This document shows, piece by piece, positions 12,424-21,584 of a DNA stretch of 64,000 bases; within the stretch, counting starts at the first letter, position 1; every line of letters starts with the position of its first letter. The notes under the pieces are model-generated. The model did not search any database. It was not told where the DNA came from and saw nothing but the letters and a program-made list of their open reading frames with translations. The position numbers were made by a program, and so were the translations under genes. Origin of the DNA: Candidatus Kapaibacterium sp. Its GTDB lineage: Bacteria > Bacteroidota > Ignavibacteria > Kapaibacteriales > NICIL-2. The stretch lies in contig BPHJ01000001.1 of the NCBI GenBank assembly GCA_026003475.1, positions 1-64,000 of the forward strand, read 5' to 3'.

Positions 12424-12908
12424 GCAAGTGGCTAACCAAACTCCAAACCTGGACGCATGCTTCGAAGCAGGAAGTTGCCGCTGTTGCAACGCTGCTTGGA
12501 TTGACAACAGCAGCCACGATTATAAGCTACTACAACGCCACGACGACGGAAGATTCGACATCCACTTGGCTTCGAATGCTCGACAGCATAGCACGCCAGT
12601 CAAGCCCGGCTGATACGCTTGCCGAGGACCTGCTGCCAGAAGCAAATGAGCAGCAAAGCGAGGGCACATCGCCGGCGCCACGAGGGCATCGTTATCAACC
12701 CAAGAAGCTCCCTACTGCGCCCATCAACATCAACACTGCATCCATGCGGGAATTGATGCGCCTTCCTGGTGTGGGCCAGGTGATGGCATCACGAATTATC
12801 GCCACACGGAACGAGCGTCCGTTCTCCCGTCCAGAAGATTTGATGCGTGTGCCAGGAATTGGCAAAAAGCGGCTCGAACAACTGCGACCGTACATCCGGA
12901 TTGATTGA
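12420..12908 (+). CDS. ComEA-like helix-hairpin-helix protein
   Basis: This 162-residue protein has a predicted membrane segment at about residues 18-38, a low-complexity linker, and a C-terminal tandem HhH domain. The domain is recognisable by ININTASMRELMRLPGVG and VPGIGKKRLEQLRPYI. ComEA-type proteins bind double-stranded DNA at the outer face of the inner membrane during natural transformation; smaller relatives have unclear roles. The INxNTA signature and membrane anchor fit well. No other competence genes lie nearby, so a role in DNA uptake is only inferred. It overlaps coaE by 4 bp. Confidence 0.85.
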   Translation: MSKWLTKLQTWTHASKQEVAAVATLLGLTTAATIISYYNATTTEDSTSTWLRMLDSIARQSSPADTLAEDLLPEANEQQSEGTSPAPRGHRYQPKKLPTAPININTASMRELMRLPGVGQVMASRIIATRNERPFSRPEDLMRVPGIGKKRLEQLRPYIRID

Positions 12909-12963
12909 GCAATGAAGTCCGCTGTGCGACGTTAGTACCACTACTGGTTCTGACCTGCAAACG

Positions 12964-14127
12964 ATGATTTATCTCGACAACGCTGCTACTACCCGACTTG
13001 ATCCGGCGGTACTCGATGTGATGCGGCCCTGGCTCGAGGATGACTATGGCAATGCCTCGGCACTCTACCAGCTTGGGCGACGAGCACGTGTTGCCATCGA
13101 AGAGGCGCGCGCAACACTGGCGGAACTGATCGGTGCCGAACCGGCTGAAATTGTCTTCACCAGCGGCGGTACCGAAGCTAATAACACTGTCCTCAAAAGC
13201 CTGGCATGGCAAACCCGCACAGCTCATACAATCGCCTGTTCGATGGTCGAGCACCATGCCGTGCTGCATCCGGCCGAGGCACTTGCCGAAACAGGCATCG
13301 AGTTGGTGTTGCTTCCGGTCACCAGCGAGGGTGTGCTCGATCTTGATGCTCTACCGTATCGCCTTAACCGTCCTGATGTGCTGGTCAGCGTGATGCACAG
13401 CAACAACGAAACCGGTGCCCTCCAGCCAATTGACCAGCTCCGCGAGCGCCTTCCCAACGCAATGATCCATACCGACGCGGTCCAAAGTTTCGGGAAAGTT
13501 CCGTTCGATGTGCAGCAGCTCGGCGTGGATTTTGCCACTATCTCAGCACATAAAATCCATGGACCGAAAGGCATTGGGGCGCTCTACGTCCGGCGTGGTA
13601 CGCGGCTGGAACCATTTGTGCATGGTGGTGGGCAAGAACGGGGCAGGCGAGGAGGAACCGAAGCGGTTGCCCTCATCGTTGGGTTTGCCGAGGCGGCTCG
13701 GCGTGCACATGCAGCAATGACCGAACGCAGTGAGCATATGCGCCGGCTGCGCGATATGCTCGCGGCGCTCCTGCGCGAGCGGATCGAGGCTATTCGGTTC
13801 AATACGCCCACAGCAGCACTTCCGAATATTCTCAATGTCTCGTTCCTCGATGCCGAGCGGCTCGACGGCGAAGCAATTCTGCAGCTGCTCGACATGGAAG
13901 GAATCGCCTGTTCGAATGGTTCGGCCTGCACCAGCGGTTCGATGCAGCCATCGCACGTGCTCAAAGCAATGGGACGCCCCGACGCAGAAGCTCGCGCAGC
14001 AGTGCGCTTTTCGCTGTCGAAGGATACCACCGACGACGATATTCGCACCGCTGCTGATGCTCTTGCGGAGATCATTGCATCGTTGCGCCAGAGCACGCAC
14101 ACGGGCAGTATCTTTGCCGCTCGATAA
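12964..14127 (+). CDS. Cysteine desulfurase (NifS/IscS family)
   Basis: This 387-residue PLP enzyme starts MIYLDNAATTRLDPAV. Key features are His97/98 (VEHH), SAHKIHG with the PLP-binding Lys197, GGGQERGRRGGTE, and the catalytic Cys322 in CSNGSACTSGS. The cysteine lies on the short loop seen in group I (NifS/IscS-like) enzymes. It moves sulfur from cysteine to acceptors for Fe-S cluster or thiolated tRNA synthesis. No iscU or mnmA gene is adjacent, so the specific pathway cannot be assigned. It sits between the comEA-like gene and a secreted thioredoxin-fold gene. Confidence 0.93.
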   Translation: MIYLDNAATTRLDPAVLDVMRPWLEDDYGNASALYQLGRRARVAIEEARATLAELIGAEPAEIVFTSGGTEANNTVLKSLAWQTRTAHTIACSMVEHHAVLHPAEALAETGIELVLLPVTSEGVLDLDALPYRLNRPDVLVSVMHSNNETGALQPIDQLRERLPNAMIHTDAVQSFGKVPFDVQQLGVDFATISAHKIHGPKGIGALYVRRGTRLEPFVHGGGQERGRRGGTEAVALIVGFAEAARRAHAAMTERSEHMRRLRDMLAALLRERIEAIRFNTPTAALPNILNVSFLDAERLDGEAILQLLDMEGIACSNGSACTSGSMQPSHVLKAMGRPDAEARAAVRFSLSKDTTDDDIRTAADALAEIIASLRQSTHTGSIFAAR

Positions 14128-14154
14128 TTACCAACCACGCTGATTATCGCGCCT

Positions 14155-15783
14155 ATGCGGTTCCGAGTCCTTCCCCTGGTGGTTTTGCTGTGCGTTGCTG
14201 TGTGTTGTGCCGACAACTGGGCACAGCCGATTGAAATCAGTGGACGCATCCTCGATGCACGAGGTAATCCACTGCCTGTGGCACATGCAGAGCTTCGCCA
14301 CGCTGGACGGCTTGAACCGCTGGTTCAGGTGCGAGCACAGCCCGATGGTAGCTTTGCCATCCGTGCCAGTGGCGAAGGACTCTTCCTGCTTCGGCTTGCC
14401 GGGATTCACCACCGCGCTATCGAGGTGCCGGTGCTGGTTGGCAAGGATCCTGTGCGTGAGCGTATCACCGTTGAGCTTCCCACATTGCCATTCCCCGAAC
14501 ATCGGGACAGCATTCTGGTAGCAACCGAGCGGGCTTTGCCCCAGTCAACGACCGGACATCTGCTGGAGTTTCGCCAGCGCGATGGCGTCTATATCCTGCC
14601 CGATTCAGTAGAGCCACCGTTGCGGTATCGGCTGGTGATTCGTGGTGGGGAGCGTGGCGTCGTGACAGCATCGGTGCGGGATAGTCTCGAGCTTGCGCCG
14701 GACTCCTACTACACTGGGATTCGGACGGGGAGGACGATTGCCTTTGACCCTGCCGAGCTTCCCCGCCGCAACAATCGAGAGCGCATTCGGTGCGAATCCC
14801 CGCGATGGCAAGAAGTCGCCGATGCCTACCGCGCGCTGATGACCTACCAGCAGGCATTTGCTGATTCGAGTACTGCAGCAATGGACCGTGCGATGCGGAG
14901 CGGTGGGATTGGGTTTGAGCCAGGGCAAGTCCATGCAGCGATCGGAGCTGACCGGTGGCGCGATACGGTCGGTGCACGGCTGGCAATGGTTCAATCACCG
15001 CTGGCTGAGCAGCTTTGGTTGCTTGTTGGTCTTGCCGTGACAGCGCACCGCCAGGGGGATGAGTACCAAAAGCGCGCGCTCCAGCGCATCCCCCCAAGTT
15101 CGCCACTGTGGGCGCTCGATCCTCAATTGCTCTTTGTTGCCCTCTCAGCTCGCCCGGAAGCCGAGCGGCGGCAGTTTCTCGACGAGCTTATCGAGACGAA
15201 CCCCGACACAACTGCTCGGGCGGTTGCCGCCTTTACCGAGCTGGTCAGCGCCACTGCCGCACACGATCGCCAGCGTGCCCGTGCACTCTATGCGGCGCTG
15301 ACCAAGCGCTGCCCGACACATCCGTTGGCTCGCACCGCCGAACGGTACAATCCCGACCGGGGAATTCAAATAGGCGCCGAGCTCCCAGCCTTCCGCATTC
15401 CGGGCAAACGCAAAGGCGAATACGTGACGCGCGAGAACATCGTCGGTGAGCCAACCCTAATTGCCATTGTACTTGGCGACTGCCAACCCTGCGCCGAACG
15501 GTTAGCAGAATTTGCCCAGTGGCGCGCAAATGTGCCGCATCCACCGCGGCTGGTGATCGTCAGCGTTGGCCAGCCGCGCAATCAGCTCGCCGAGGTGCTC
15601 AGCACCGTACCCCACACCCTTGCGACTGTTCCCGGTGCCGATGCACCCAGCCTGCTCCCATTTGAAGTCGAGGGCTTCCCAACGCTGATTCTGACTGACG
15701 CCCGGGGAACCATCACTGCGACAACCCAAGAGCTTCGTAATCTTCGCACCGACGTCGAACGGTACCTGCAGGATCGTCCATGA
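14155..15783 (+). CDS. Secreted protein with carboxypeptidase-regulatory-like and TlpA-like thioredoxin domains
   Basis: This 542-residue protein has an N-terminal signal peptide (MRFRVLPLVVLLCVAVCCA). A beta-sandwich of the carboxypeptidase-regulatory-like kind follows (ISGRILDARGNPLPVAHAEL, about residues 25-110), then a helical middle and a C-terminal thioredoxin-like domain. The redox pair is the CxxC in GDCQPCAERLAEF (Cys443, Cys446), near a GFPTLILTD segment that supplies the cis-Pro typical of the fold. It is probably an envelope thiol-disulfide protein like the TlpA/ResA-type proteins of Bacteroidota. It overlaps pheS by 4 bp and starts 27 bp after the desulfurase. The substrate is unknown. 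Confidence 0.8.
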   Translation: MRFRVLPLVVLLCVAVCCADNWAQPIEISGRILDARGNPLPVAHAELRHAGRLEPLVQVRAQPDGSFAIRASGEGLFLLRLAGIHHRAIEVPVLVGKDPVRERITVELPTLPFPEHRDSILVATERALPQSTTGHLLEFRQRDGVYILPDSVEPPLRYRLVIRGGERGVVTASVRDSLELAPDSYYTGIRTGRTIAFDPAELPRRNNRERIRCESPRWQEVADAYRALMTYQQAFADSSTAAMDRAMRSGGIGFEPGQVHAAIGADRWRDTVGARLAMVQSPLAEQLWLLVGLAVTAHRQGDEYQKRALQRIPPSSPLWALDPQLLFVALSARPEAERRQFLDELIETNPDTTARAVAAFTELVSATAAHDRQRARALYAALTKRCPTHPLARTAERYNPDRGIQIGAELPAFRIPGKRKGEYVTRENIVGEPTLIAIVLGDCQPCAERLAEFAQWRANVPHPPRLVIVSVGQPRNQLAEVLSTVPHTLATVPGADAPSLLPFEVEGFPTLILTDARGTITATTQELRNLRTDVERYLQDRP

Positions 15784-16808
15784 CGCGACACGAGGTTGAA
15801 ACCTTCTGCCAGGAAACACTGGCAGCACTTCGTGGGATTACCACGCCCGAGCAGTTGGAGCAATTCCGGCTCACGTATCTGGTCCAGAAGGGGCGCATTC
15901 GGCAGATGCTCGATCAGTTGCGCACGGTGCCAACGGAGGAAAAGCCTATCATTGGTCGGCTTCTCAACGACCTGCGCCGCACGGTCGAGGAGGAATTCGC
16001 TGCGCTTCGGGCTCAACTGGAGCATGCGACCAGCCAACAGCCAACGATTGACCCGACACTGCCGGGACGTCCGCTTGCGCGGGGTTCACTGCATCCGGTG
16101 CTTCAAACTCTCGATCGCATGGTTGACATTTTCGTGCGGATGGGATTTGCCGTCGCTACCGGTCCGGACGTCGAGGATGACTACCACAATTTCGAGGCGC
16201 TCAACTTCCCGCCTGACCATCCTGCCCGCGATATGCAGGACACATTCTTTCTGCGCTGCACCGATCCGAGCGGTAAACCACTGCTACTGCGCACGCACAC
16301 CTCGCCAGTGCAGGTTCGACTAATGGAATCCATGCCACCCCCAATCCGTGCCATTATCCCAGGCAGGGTGTACCGCAACGAAGCGATCAGTGCCCGGTCG
16401 CTGGCGGAATTCCATCAGCTCGAGGGTCTCTGCATTGATGAACACACCAGTTTTGCTGACTTGAAGGGGACGATGGTTGCATTTGCTGAGCAGATGTATG
16501 GCAGCGGGATTGCCTATCGCTTTCGCCCCTCCTTCTTTCCGTTTACCGAGCCGAGCGCCGAAATGGATATTGAGTGTTTCCTCTGCAGGGGCAAGGGGTG
16601 CCGTGTCTGCAAGCACTCAGGTTGGCTGGAAATCGTTGGCTGTGGCATGGTGCATCCCAACGTCCTCCGTGCGTGTGGTCTTGACCCCGAGCGGTGGCAG
16701 GGCTATGCTTTCGGTTTCGGGATTGAGCGCGTCACGATGCTGCTGGCGGGCATTGACGACATTCGACTGCTCTACGAAAATGACATTCGGCTGCTGGAGC
16801 AGTTTTAG
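15780..16808 (+). CDS. pheS: Phenylalanine-tRNA ligase alpha subunit
   Basis: This 342-residue class II synthetase subunit has the N-terminal coiled coil, then motif 2 (RVYRNEAISARSLAEFHQLEG) and motif 3 (GYAFGFGIERVTMLLAGI) near the C-terminus. It charges tRNA-Phe as part of an alpha2-beta2 enzyme; the beta subunit gene is not in this window. The stop codon overlaps the stop of the convergent TonB receptor gene by 3-4 bases, leaving no room for a separate terminator. The Cys-rich insertion CFLCRGKGCRVCKHSGW is seen in many bacterial PheS proteins. Confidence 0.96.
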   Translation: MTRHEVETFCQETLAALRGITTPEQLEQFRLTYLVQKGRIRQMLDQLRTVPTEEKPIIGRLLNDLRRTVEEEFAALRAQLEHATSQQPTIDPTLPGRPLARGSLHPVLQTLDRMVDIFVRMGFAVATGPDVEDDYHNFEALNFPPDHPARDMQDTFFLRCTDPSGKPLLLRTHTSPVQVRLMESMPPPIRAIIPGRVYRNEAISARSLAEFHQLEGLCIDEHTSFADLKGTMVAFAEQMYGSGIAYRFRPSFFPFTEPSAEMDIECFLCRGKGCRVCKHSGWLEIVGCGMVHPNVLRACGLDPERWQGYAFGFGIERVTMLLAGIDDIRLLYENDIRLLEQF

Positions 16809-19006
16809 CGGAGCGTCCATTCTGCCTGGAGCGAAACTTGGCGCGTCGGGCCCAAGTTGCCGATGTACTCGGCGTAGTAGTAGTCGAGCGCGTTGCGGAC
16901 ATTGAGCGATAGTCGCAGGGGCAATGCTACTGGGACGTCCCACAAGAGCCGCACATCGAGCACGTGAATTGGCACGCGCGCATCACCATTGGGTACCAAG
17001 CCAAGCTGGACGATGCGGTCGTCAATCCGCTCAACCCGAGACAGAAAGCGGTAATCGGCGTGGAGGCGCCATCGCTCTGCAAGGTTGATCAGGATGCGAC
17101 TGTTCCACTGAACTGCATGCCGAAAGCGCAGCGGTGCATTCTCGACCAGATCACGTGGCGCCATCAGCGTTGCGCCTGATTCGACACCAAGAACATCCTT
17201 CCAGAGCCATCCCCGCAGGGTAAATTCCATGCCCGGAAGCAATGCCCGCGTAATGTTGACAAAGCGAATTTCGGCGACTGTATCAACGACAAACTGTGGC
17301 TCGATGAGGTTGTCCATGCGCGCGATGAATGCTGCCAGGTCGAATGTCCACTCCGAACCAGCAATGGTTGTCGTGTGGAGCGCACCGATTTCGGCTGACC
17401 ATCCGATTTCGGAACGAAGTCCGGGATTGATGCCAACGGTGAAACCAGCAAACCGCAGAGCAGCATACCGTTCCGTGAGTGTAGCGGCTCGGAAGGCGCG
17501 TCCAACCGAGGAGCGGAGGGTGGTTCGGTCGCTCAATTGCCAGGTAATTCCCACTTTGGGGCTTATTTGGATGCCACCGGCATCCCGCTCAGTACTGACG
17601 TTGTCCGCACGGGCGCCAATGGTTGCAGTGATGCGGTCATTGAAGCGATGCTCGGCTTGTGCATAGGCGCTTACGATGGTTTGGGTGCGCCGACCCTGGG
17701 TGTAGGGCGATTCGACACGGTTAGCGACCACCTGCAGGCCAGCGGTGATGTTGAACCGATCGAGAGCTTGGTAACTGGCTTGCAGCTCGGCATTGTACTG
17801 GAGCGCATCGGCGCTTACGTGTCCGCTCGAATCGGTGGGGATAGTGTTCGTGTACCAGGTGCGGTAGAGGCTGCCGCGGAGTATGGTAAACAGCGCGGGA
17901 TTCCAGATCGTGCGCTGCTGCAGCCCCACCAGAAACTTGCGCGAGTCCACGCGATCGGTGGTATCGGTTGCTGCTGGGGGAAGTGTCGCATAGGTCAGGC
18001 TCCGCCAGTTCAGCCAATTGGCGCGGTCGTCGGCGGCATACTGGACAATCGCACTCAGCTCAGAGGCAGCGCTCAGATCGTAGGTGAGTTTGCCAAACGT
18101 GTACCAGCGCCGTGAGTCGTTGTAGTCGCGGTACGATTCATCGTTGCGGTAACCGCCTGCTGCCAGCACGTGGATCGTCCCCATTGTTGCCGAACCACTG
18201 AGGTCGACTGCACCCAGCCGCGGGGGATCGCTCCGATACTGCCAGGTGGTGTAGCGCGGAAGCGTCCAGAGTCCTCCCAGCGCGCGAACACGCAGCTCTG
18301 GTGCTGGCGAGGCATCGCGCGTGAGCACGTTGACCACCCCGCCGAGAGCACTGGTGCCGTAGAGTGCTGAGCCAGCACCCTTGATGACCTCGATGCGCTC
18401 GATGTCGGCTATTGGCAGTGCATCGAAGCTCATGTCACCATTGTCGGCAGACAAAGCGGGGAAGTTGTCGATCAGCAAGAGAACGCGGGACCCCAGTCCG
18501 TAGGAAAAACCCGATGAACCCCGAATGCTCACTTGCGAGCCAGTGACGACAACCCCAGGCACGTAGCGAAGTACTTCGTCGAGCCGGGTTAGAGCACGCT
18601 CGGCGATTTGCTGGGCGTCCACCAAGCTGACACTGGTCGAGACCTCCTGCACCGATTGGACGCGGCGTGCAGCCGACACCACGACCGCTGCTGATGTAAT
18701 GCCTTCCGGTTCCAGCTCGATGCGTATCCGGACTGTATCGCCTGCGCGCAGTTGCACACGGTGCTCACGGGTGTGATAGCCAACGGCGCTTACCAGCAAA
18801 CGCACGTTTCCAGCAGGCACACGCCGTAGCACGAACGTACCATCGCGTTGGGAGGTGGCACCCTGCGGTAGGCCACCGAGCCGAATGGTGGCTCCAAGAA
18901 TGGGGTCGCCGCTCTGACGGTCGGTGATTGTGCCGACGATGCTCCCAAACTGTGCCCATAGCGTTACCGTTGCCCATATCAAGGCGAACACAGTGCGACA
19001 GATCAT
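16805..19006 (-). CDS. TonB-dependent outer-membrane receptor
   Basis: This 733-residue protein has a signal peptide, then a carboxypeptidase-regulatory-like domain (GSIVGTITDRQSGDPILGAT, about 20-105). A plug domain follows (LDEVLRYVPGVVVTGSQVSIRG and GAGSALYGTSALGGVVNVLT), then a C-terminal beta-barrel ending in an aromatic/basic strand (SLQAEWTLR). Such receptors import siderophores, vitamins or sugars using TonB energy. It is the third gene of a minus-strand operon with a GH57 alpha-glucan enzyme and a lipoprotein; the start is 3 bp after the lipoprotein stop. A substrate linked to glucans is possible but not shown. Confidence 0.9.
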   Translation of the reverse strand: MICRTVFALIWATVTLWAQFGSIVGTITDRQSGDPILGATIRLGGLPQGATSQRDGTFVLRRVPAGNVRLLVSAVGYHTREHRVQLRAGDTVRIRIELEPEGITSAAVVVSAARRVQSVQEVSTSVSLVDAQQIAERALTRLDEVLRYVPGVVVTGSQVSIRGSSGFSYGLGSRVLLLIDNFPALSADNGDMSFDALPIADIERIEVIKGAGSALYGTSALGGVVNVLTRDASPAPELRVRALGGLWTLPRYTTWQYRSDPPRLGAVDLSGSATMGTIHVLAAGGYRNDESYRDYNDSRRWYTFGKLTYDLSAASELSAIVQYAADDRANWLNWRSLTYATLPPAATDTTDRVDSRKFLVGLQQRTIWNPALFTILRGSLYRTWYTNTIPTDSSGHVSADALQYNAELQASYQALDRFNITAGLQVVANRVESPYTQGRRTQTIVSAYAQAEHRFNDRITATIGARADNVSTERDAGGIQISPKVGITWQLSDRTTLRSSVGRAFRAATLTERYAALRFAGFTVGINPGLRSEIGWSAEIGALHTTTIAGSEWTFDLAAFIARMDNLIEPQFVVDTVAEIRFVNITRALLPGMEFTLRGWLWKDVLGVESGATLMAPRDLVENAPLRFRHAVQWNSRILINLAERWRLHADYRFLSRVERIDDRIVQLGLVPNGDARVPIHVLDVRLLWDVPVALPLRLSLNVRNALDYYYAEYIGNLGPTRQVSLQAEWTLR

Positions 19007-19009
19007 TGT

Positions 19010-19519
19010 TCACTTGAACGGTTGTGGTGGCGGATTCCGAAAGTCAATCGTGATGTCAATATCGGTTCGATGCACGCCCCGAGTGAGCGTAACAGCTTTG
19101 GGCGTCCAGAGCGAATCGTGGCTATAGACACCCACCACACGCCAATCACGGAACACGTTCGACCCGTACTGCTGGGCCACGGCGATGTATTCCAATGTGA
19201 GCGGTTCTGGTGTGCCGTCGGTGAAGGCGATCGTGATGTGGTAATTGCTCGAATCGAGGACGGAGGTTTGAGTAAAGTAGGCTTGGCCGCTTAGGACTGC
19301 GGCAATGATACTCGAATCTCTGGGTATGGTGCGGAAGGCAACCACGCGGAGATCAACAAGGCTATCGCGTGGAGGGTAGCTTGCGCTGCCACCACGCACG
19401 ATCAAGCGACCGCTGATGCTGGCCTCGGGCGGAAGAGCTGTCGGGTCTAAGCCGCTATTGCAGCAGAGCGCAAGGAAGGCCACCGTAGCCAGCAGTCCGT
19501 ATCTACGCAGGATGTGCAT
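19010..19519 (-). CDS. Predicted lipoprotein of unknown function
   Basis: This 169-residue protein starts MHILRRYGLLATVAFLALCCNSGL, a lipoprotein signal peptide with the lipobox around LALCC. The rest looks like an all-beta domain (ISGRLIVRGGSASYPPRDSLVDLRVVAFRTIP) with no motif I recognise. The start at 19519 overlaps the end of the GH57 gene by 17 bp, and the stop is 3 bp before the TonB receptor start, so it is surely in that operon. A role as an outer-membrane partner of the receptor is a guess from context only. Confidence 0.7.
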   Translation of the reverse strand: MHILRRYGLLATVAFLALCCNSGLDPTALPPEASISGRLIVRGGSASYPPRDSLVDLRVVAFRTIPRDSSIIAAVLSGQAYFTQTSVLDSSNYHITIAFTDGTPEPLTLEYIAVAQQYGSNVFRDWRVVGVYSHDSLWTPKAVTLTRGVHRTDIDITIDFRNPPPQPFK

Positions 19520-21242
19520 GTGCAGGCGAGCAGTGGTGCGATGCGACGAGCCAATGGTCGAATCGTAGCTCTGGGAAGATTGCGTTCCGCTGTTCGGTTT
19601 CGTGCAGGAACGCACGATCGGCTGCGCTGAGTCGGCGCGCAGCGAGGTAGCGTTCGGCAATCTGGCAGAGCCGCTCGAAATCGGAGTGATGGAAGAAAAA
19701 ACGCATGTGCGCATAGTCGCCTGCCGAGTGAGTGGTGACCAAAAATTCCCAGTCGCTTGCTTGAAGTAGGAGCAGCTCGCGCAGCGTTTGTGCCAGGATG
19801 CGCTCCAGTGTTGGCGTGCGGCGCTGTTGGGATACCCGCTCGGCAAGGAGCATCCACTGATGCTCGGCACGGTAGATGGCCTCCCACATCCAATGCACGC
19901 TGGGCTCGATCCACACGTCGTGATGATTGCCTCGACCCCACGATCCTTCGGGGAGCTGAATCACTTCCTGGGGGCGAAACTGGGCGTAGGCGGCGCTGGC
20001 CGTCTGCGCTCGTGCCAGGGGTGAGTGCGCCAGACCGCGCAGCAGGTGGTAGAGGAACTGGGGACCTTCGAACCACCAATGCCCGAACAGTTCTGTGTCG
20101 AAGGGCAAGCAGAGCACGCCACGTCTGCCAGTGGTACGGTGGTATTCGGCAAGCGAACGCTCGATGAGTTGGGTAAAGTGGAACGCATGGAGTTGAGCGC
20201 GCTGCTCAGCCCATTGCGGTACGTAGAGCAGCTTGTAGCGCATGTCGGCTTTGTTATCGGTCACCCGCCAATAACGCAGCGCCGAGCTGAAATGCTTCTT
20301 GTGGAAATCCAGGTAGTTCGGATCACCAGGATAACCCATGTCGGCGCTCCAGACCTGGAGCGCGATGCGCTGATCGCGGGTGAAAACAGCAACGTTCTCG
20401 GTGGCAGTTTCGATGCAGGATGCCACCCGGTACAGTTCCAGCGGCGTGAGGGCGAAGGGATGGTCGGCACTGGGAATCGGCGGTGCCAGCGTTCCGTCCT
20501 CCTGCTGAATTGCCAGCGGCACAGCGCGGCGGAGCAATGGCTCGTCGGTGACGAAGTACTCCAGCCCTGCGCGCGCAAGCACTTGCTCAACGCCAACGCG
20601 CGCATGCGGAACTGAAAAGTACTCAACGTTCAGGTACGTCCGCCATGGATAGGCAGGACGGTACGCACACTCGGGGAGCCATATTCCCTGCGGGTCAGTA
20701 CCGAAATGCTTACGGTAGTTATCGCGTGCAAGGAGCACTTGCAGGGCTACCGATGCATCGCTTCCCAATAGGGGCAGATAGCCGTGCGTTGCGGCACAGG
20801 TCATTACCTCGATGGCACCAGCTTCCTGCAAGCGTCGCAGTGCTCCGATGATGGAACTACTGTAACGCTCGCGGAAGTCCTGCAGTCGTGCTTGGTACCA
20901 ACTCTGCCACAGTCGCGCTAAGCGTTGGTAGTGGGGATTGGATTCCGTGCGACGAAAGTAGCGCTCATCGTTACGGGCAAGCTCGGCATGAGCGGTGCAG
21001 TACTGCTCGAACAGCGGAGGAAAATCGGGATGCTCCAACTGCTCACAGAGCACTGGCGATATGTCCACGGTCACGGGTGCCGACAGTCCCTCGGCAGCAA
21101 GCTGTTCGATGACGTTGAGCAATGGGATGTAGCATTCAGCGACTGCCTCGCAGAGCCAGTCGGAGCCGTGCGGCCAGGTGCCATGGTGGAGGACGTACGG
21201 TAAATGCGTGTGTAGAATCAACACAACCGAACCTGGCTGCAT
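19503..21242 (-). CDS. GH57 1,4-alpha-glucan branching enzyme (probable)
   Basis: This 579-residue protein has the GH57 motifs in order: HTHLPY at residues 11-16, GIWLPECAY with the nucleophile Glu191, and LPFDTELFGHWWFEGP with the acid/base Asp382. The length and C-terminal helical domain match the GH57 branching enzymes (DUF1957-type), which introduce alpha-1,6 links into glycogen-like glucans. GH57 also includes amylopullulanases and 4-alpha-glucanotransferases; the motif spacing favours branching enzyme. It is the first gene of the operon with the lipoprotein and TonB receptor, and no other glycogen genes are in the window. The absence of a signal peptide indicates a cytoplasmic enzyme. 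Confidence 0.85.
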   Translation of the reverse strand: MQPGSVVLILHTHLPYVLHHGTWPHGSDWLCEAVAECYIPLLNVIEQLAAEGLSAPVTVDISPVLCEQLEHPDFPPLFEQYCTAHAELARNDERYFRRTESNPHYQRLARLWQSWYQARLQDFRERYSSSIIGALRRLQEAGAIEVMTCAATHGYLPLLGSDASVALQVLLARDNYRKHFGTDPQGIWLPECAYRPAYPWRTYLNVEYFSVPHARVGVEQVLARAGLEYFVTDEPLLRRAVPLAIQQEDGTLAPPIPSADHPFALTPLELYRVASCIETATENVAVFTRDQRIALQVWSADMGYPGDPNYLDFHKKHFSSALRYWRVTDNKADMRYKLLYVPQWAEQRAQLHAFHFTQLIERSLAEYHRTTGRRGVLCLPFDTELFGHWWFEGPQFLYHLLRGLAHSPLARAQTASAAYAQFRPQEVIQLPEGSWGRGNHHDVWIEPSVHWMWEAIYRAEHQWMLLAERVSQQRRTPTLERILAQTLRELLLLQASDWEFLVTTHSAGDYAHMRFFFHHSDFERLCQIAERYLAARRLSAADRAFLHETEQRNAIFPELRFDHWLVASHHCSPAHAHPA

Positions 21243-21357
21243 GCAGACGTCGCGCGCGATAGTGGCAACAACACCCAGACCTTGGGCGAGAACGATTCGA
21301 TCGCGGGGAGTAGTACCCAGCTAAGCTGGCGCCGTCCTATCCCGACGATCTTTCGAC

Positions 21358-21456
21358 CCAGAGCGCTCCAGAAAAGGTCAGCGGGAGGAGTGTGCCTTTA
21401 GCCTCTGCCACTGTCCGAATGCTGGCGCAGCGCGGGCATGCGCTGGAGCGCTCTGG
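21358..21456. repeat. 14-bp perfect inverted repeat upstream of the NtrC-type regulator
   Basis: CCAGAGCGCTCCAG at 21358-21371 is repeated in exact inverted orientation (CTGGAGCGCTCTGG) at 21443-21456, 71 bp apart. Each arm contains the palindrome GAGCGCTC. The pair lies in the divergent non-coding region 21243-21584 between the GH57 operon and the response regulator, which otherwise holds only the promoter element annotated next. It could be paired operator sites or a structural element; function is unknown. Confidence 0.5.
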
Positions 21457-21493
21457 TCGGCACAAAATTATAGTGCGTTGGTTCCAGGCGGAG

Positions 21494-21501
21494 TATCTTT
21501 G
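21494..21501 (+). promoter_or_regulatory. Bacteroidota-type -7 element for the NtrC-type regulator
   Basis: TATCTTTG matches the TAnnTTTG -7 consensus of Bacteroidota primary sigma factors, followed by C as is common. A TTG lies upstream at 21478-21480, but the spacing is shorter than usual, so the -33 element is uncertain. It lies about 80 bp upstream of the chosen start codon. Confidence 0.4.
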
Positions 21502-21584
21502 CATCCGGCGATGCGACCTTCGACGCTTGCAGCACGTCTTCGGATGCATCGCCTCCAGTGCTACAACCTTCCCACGTCCTCGAG

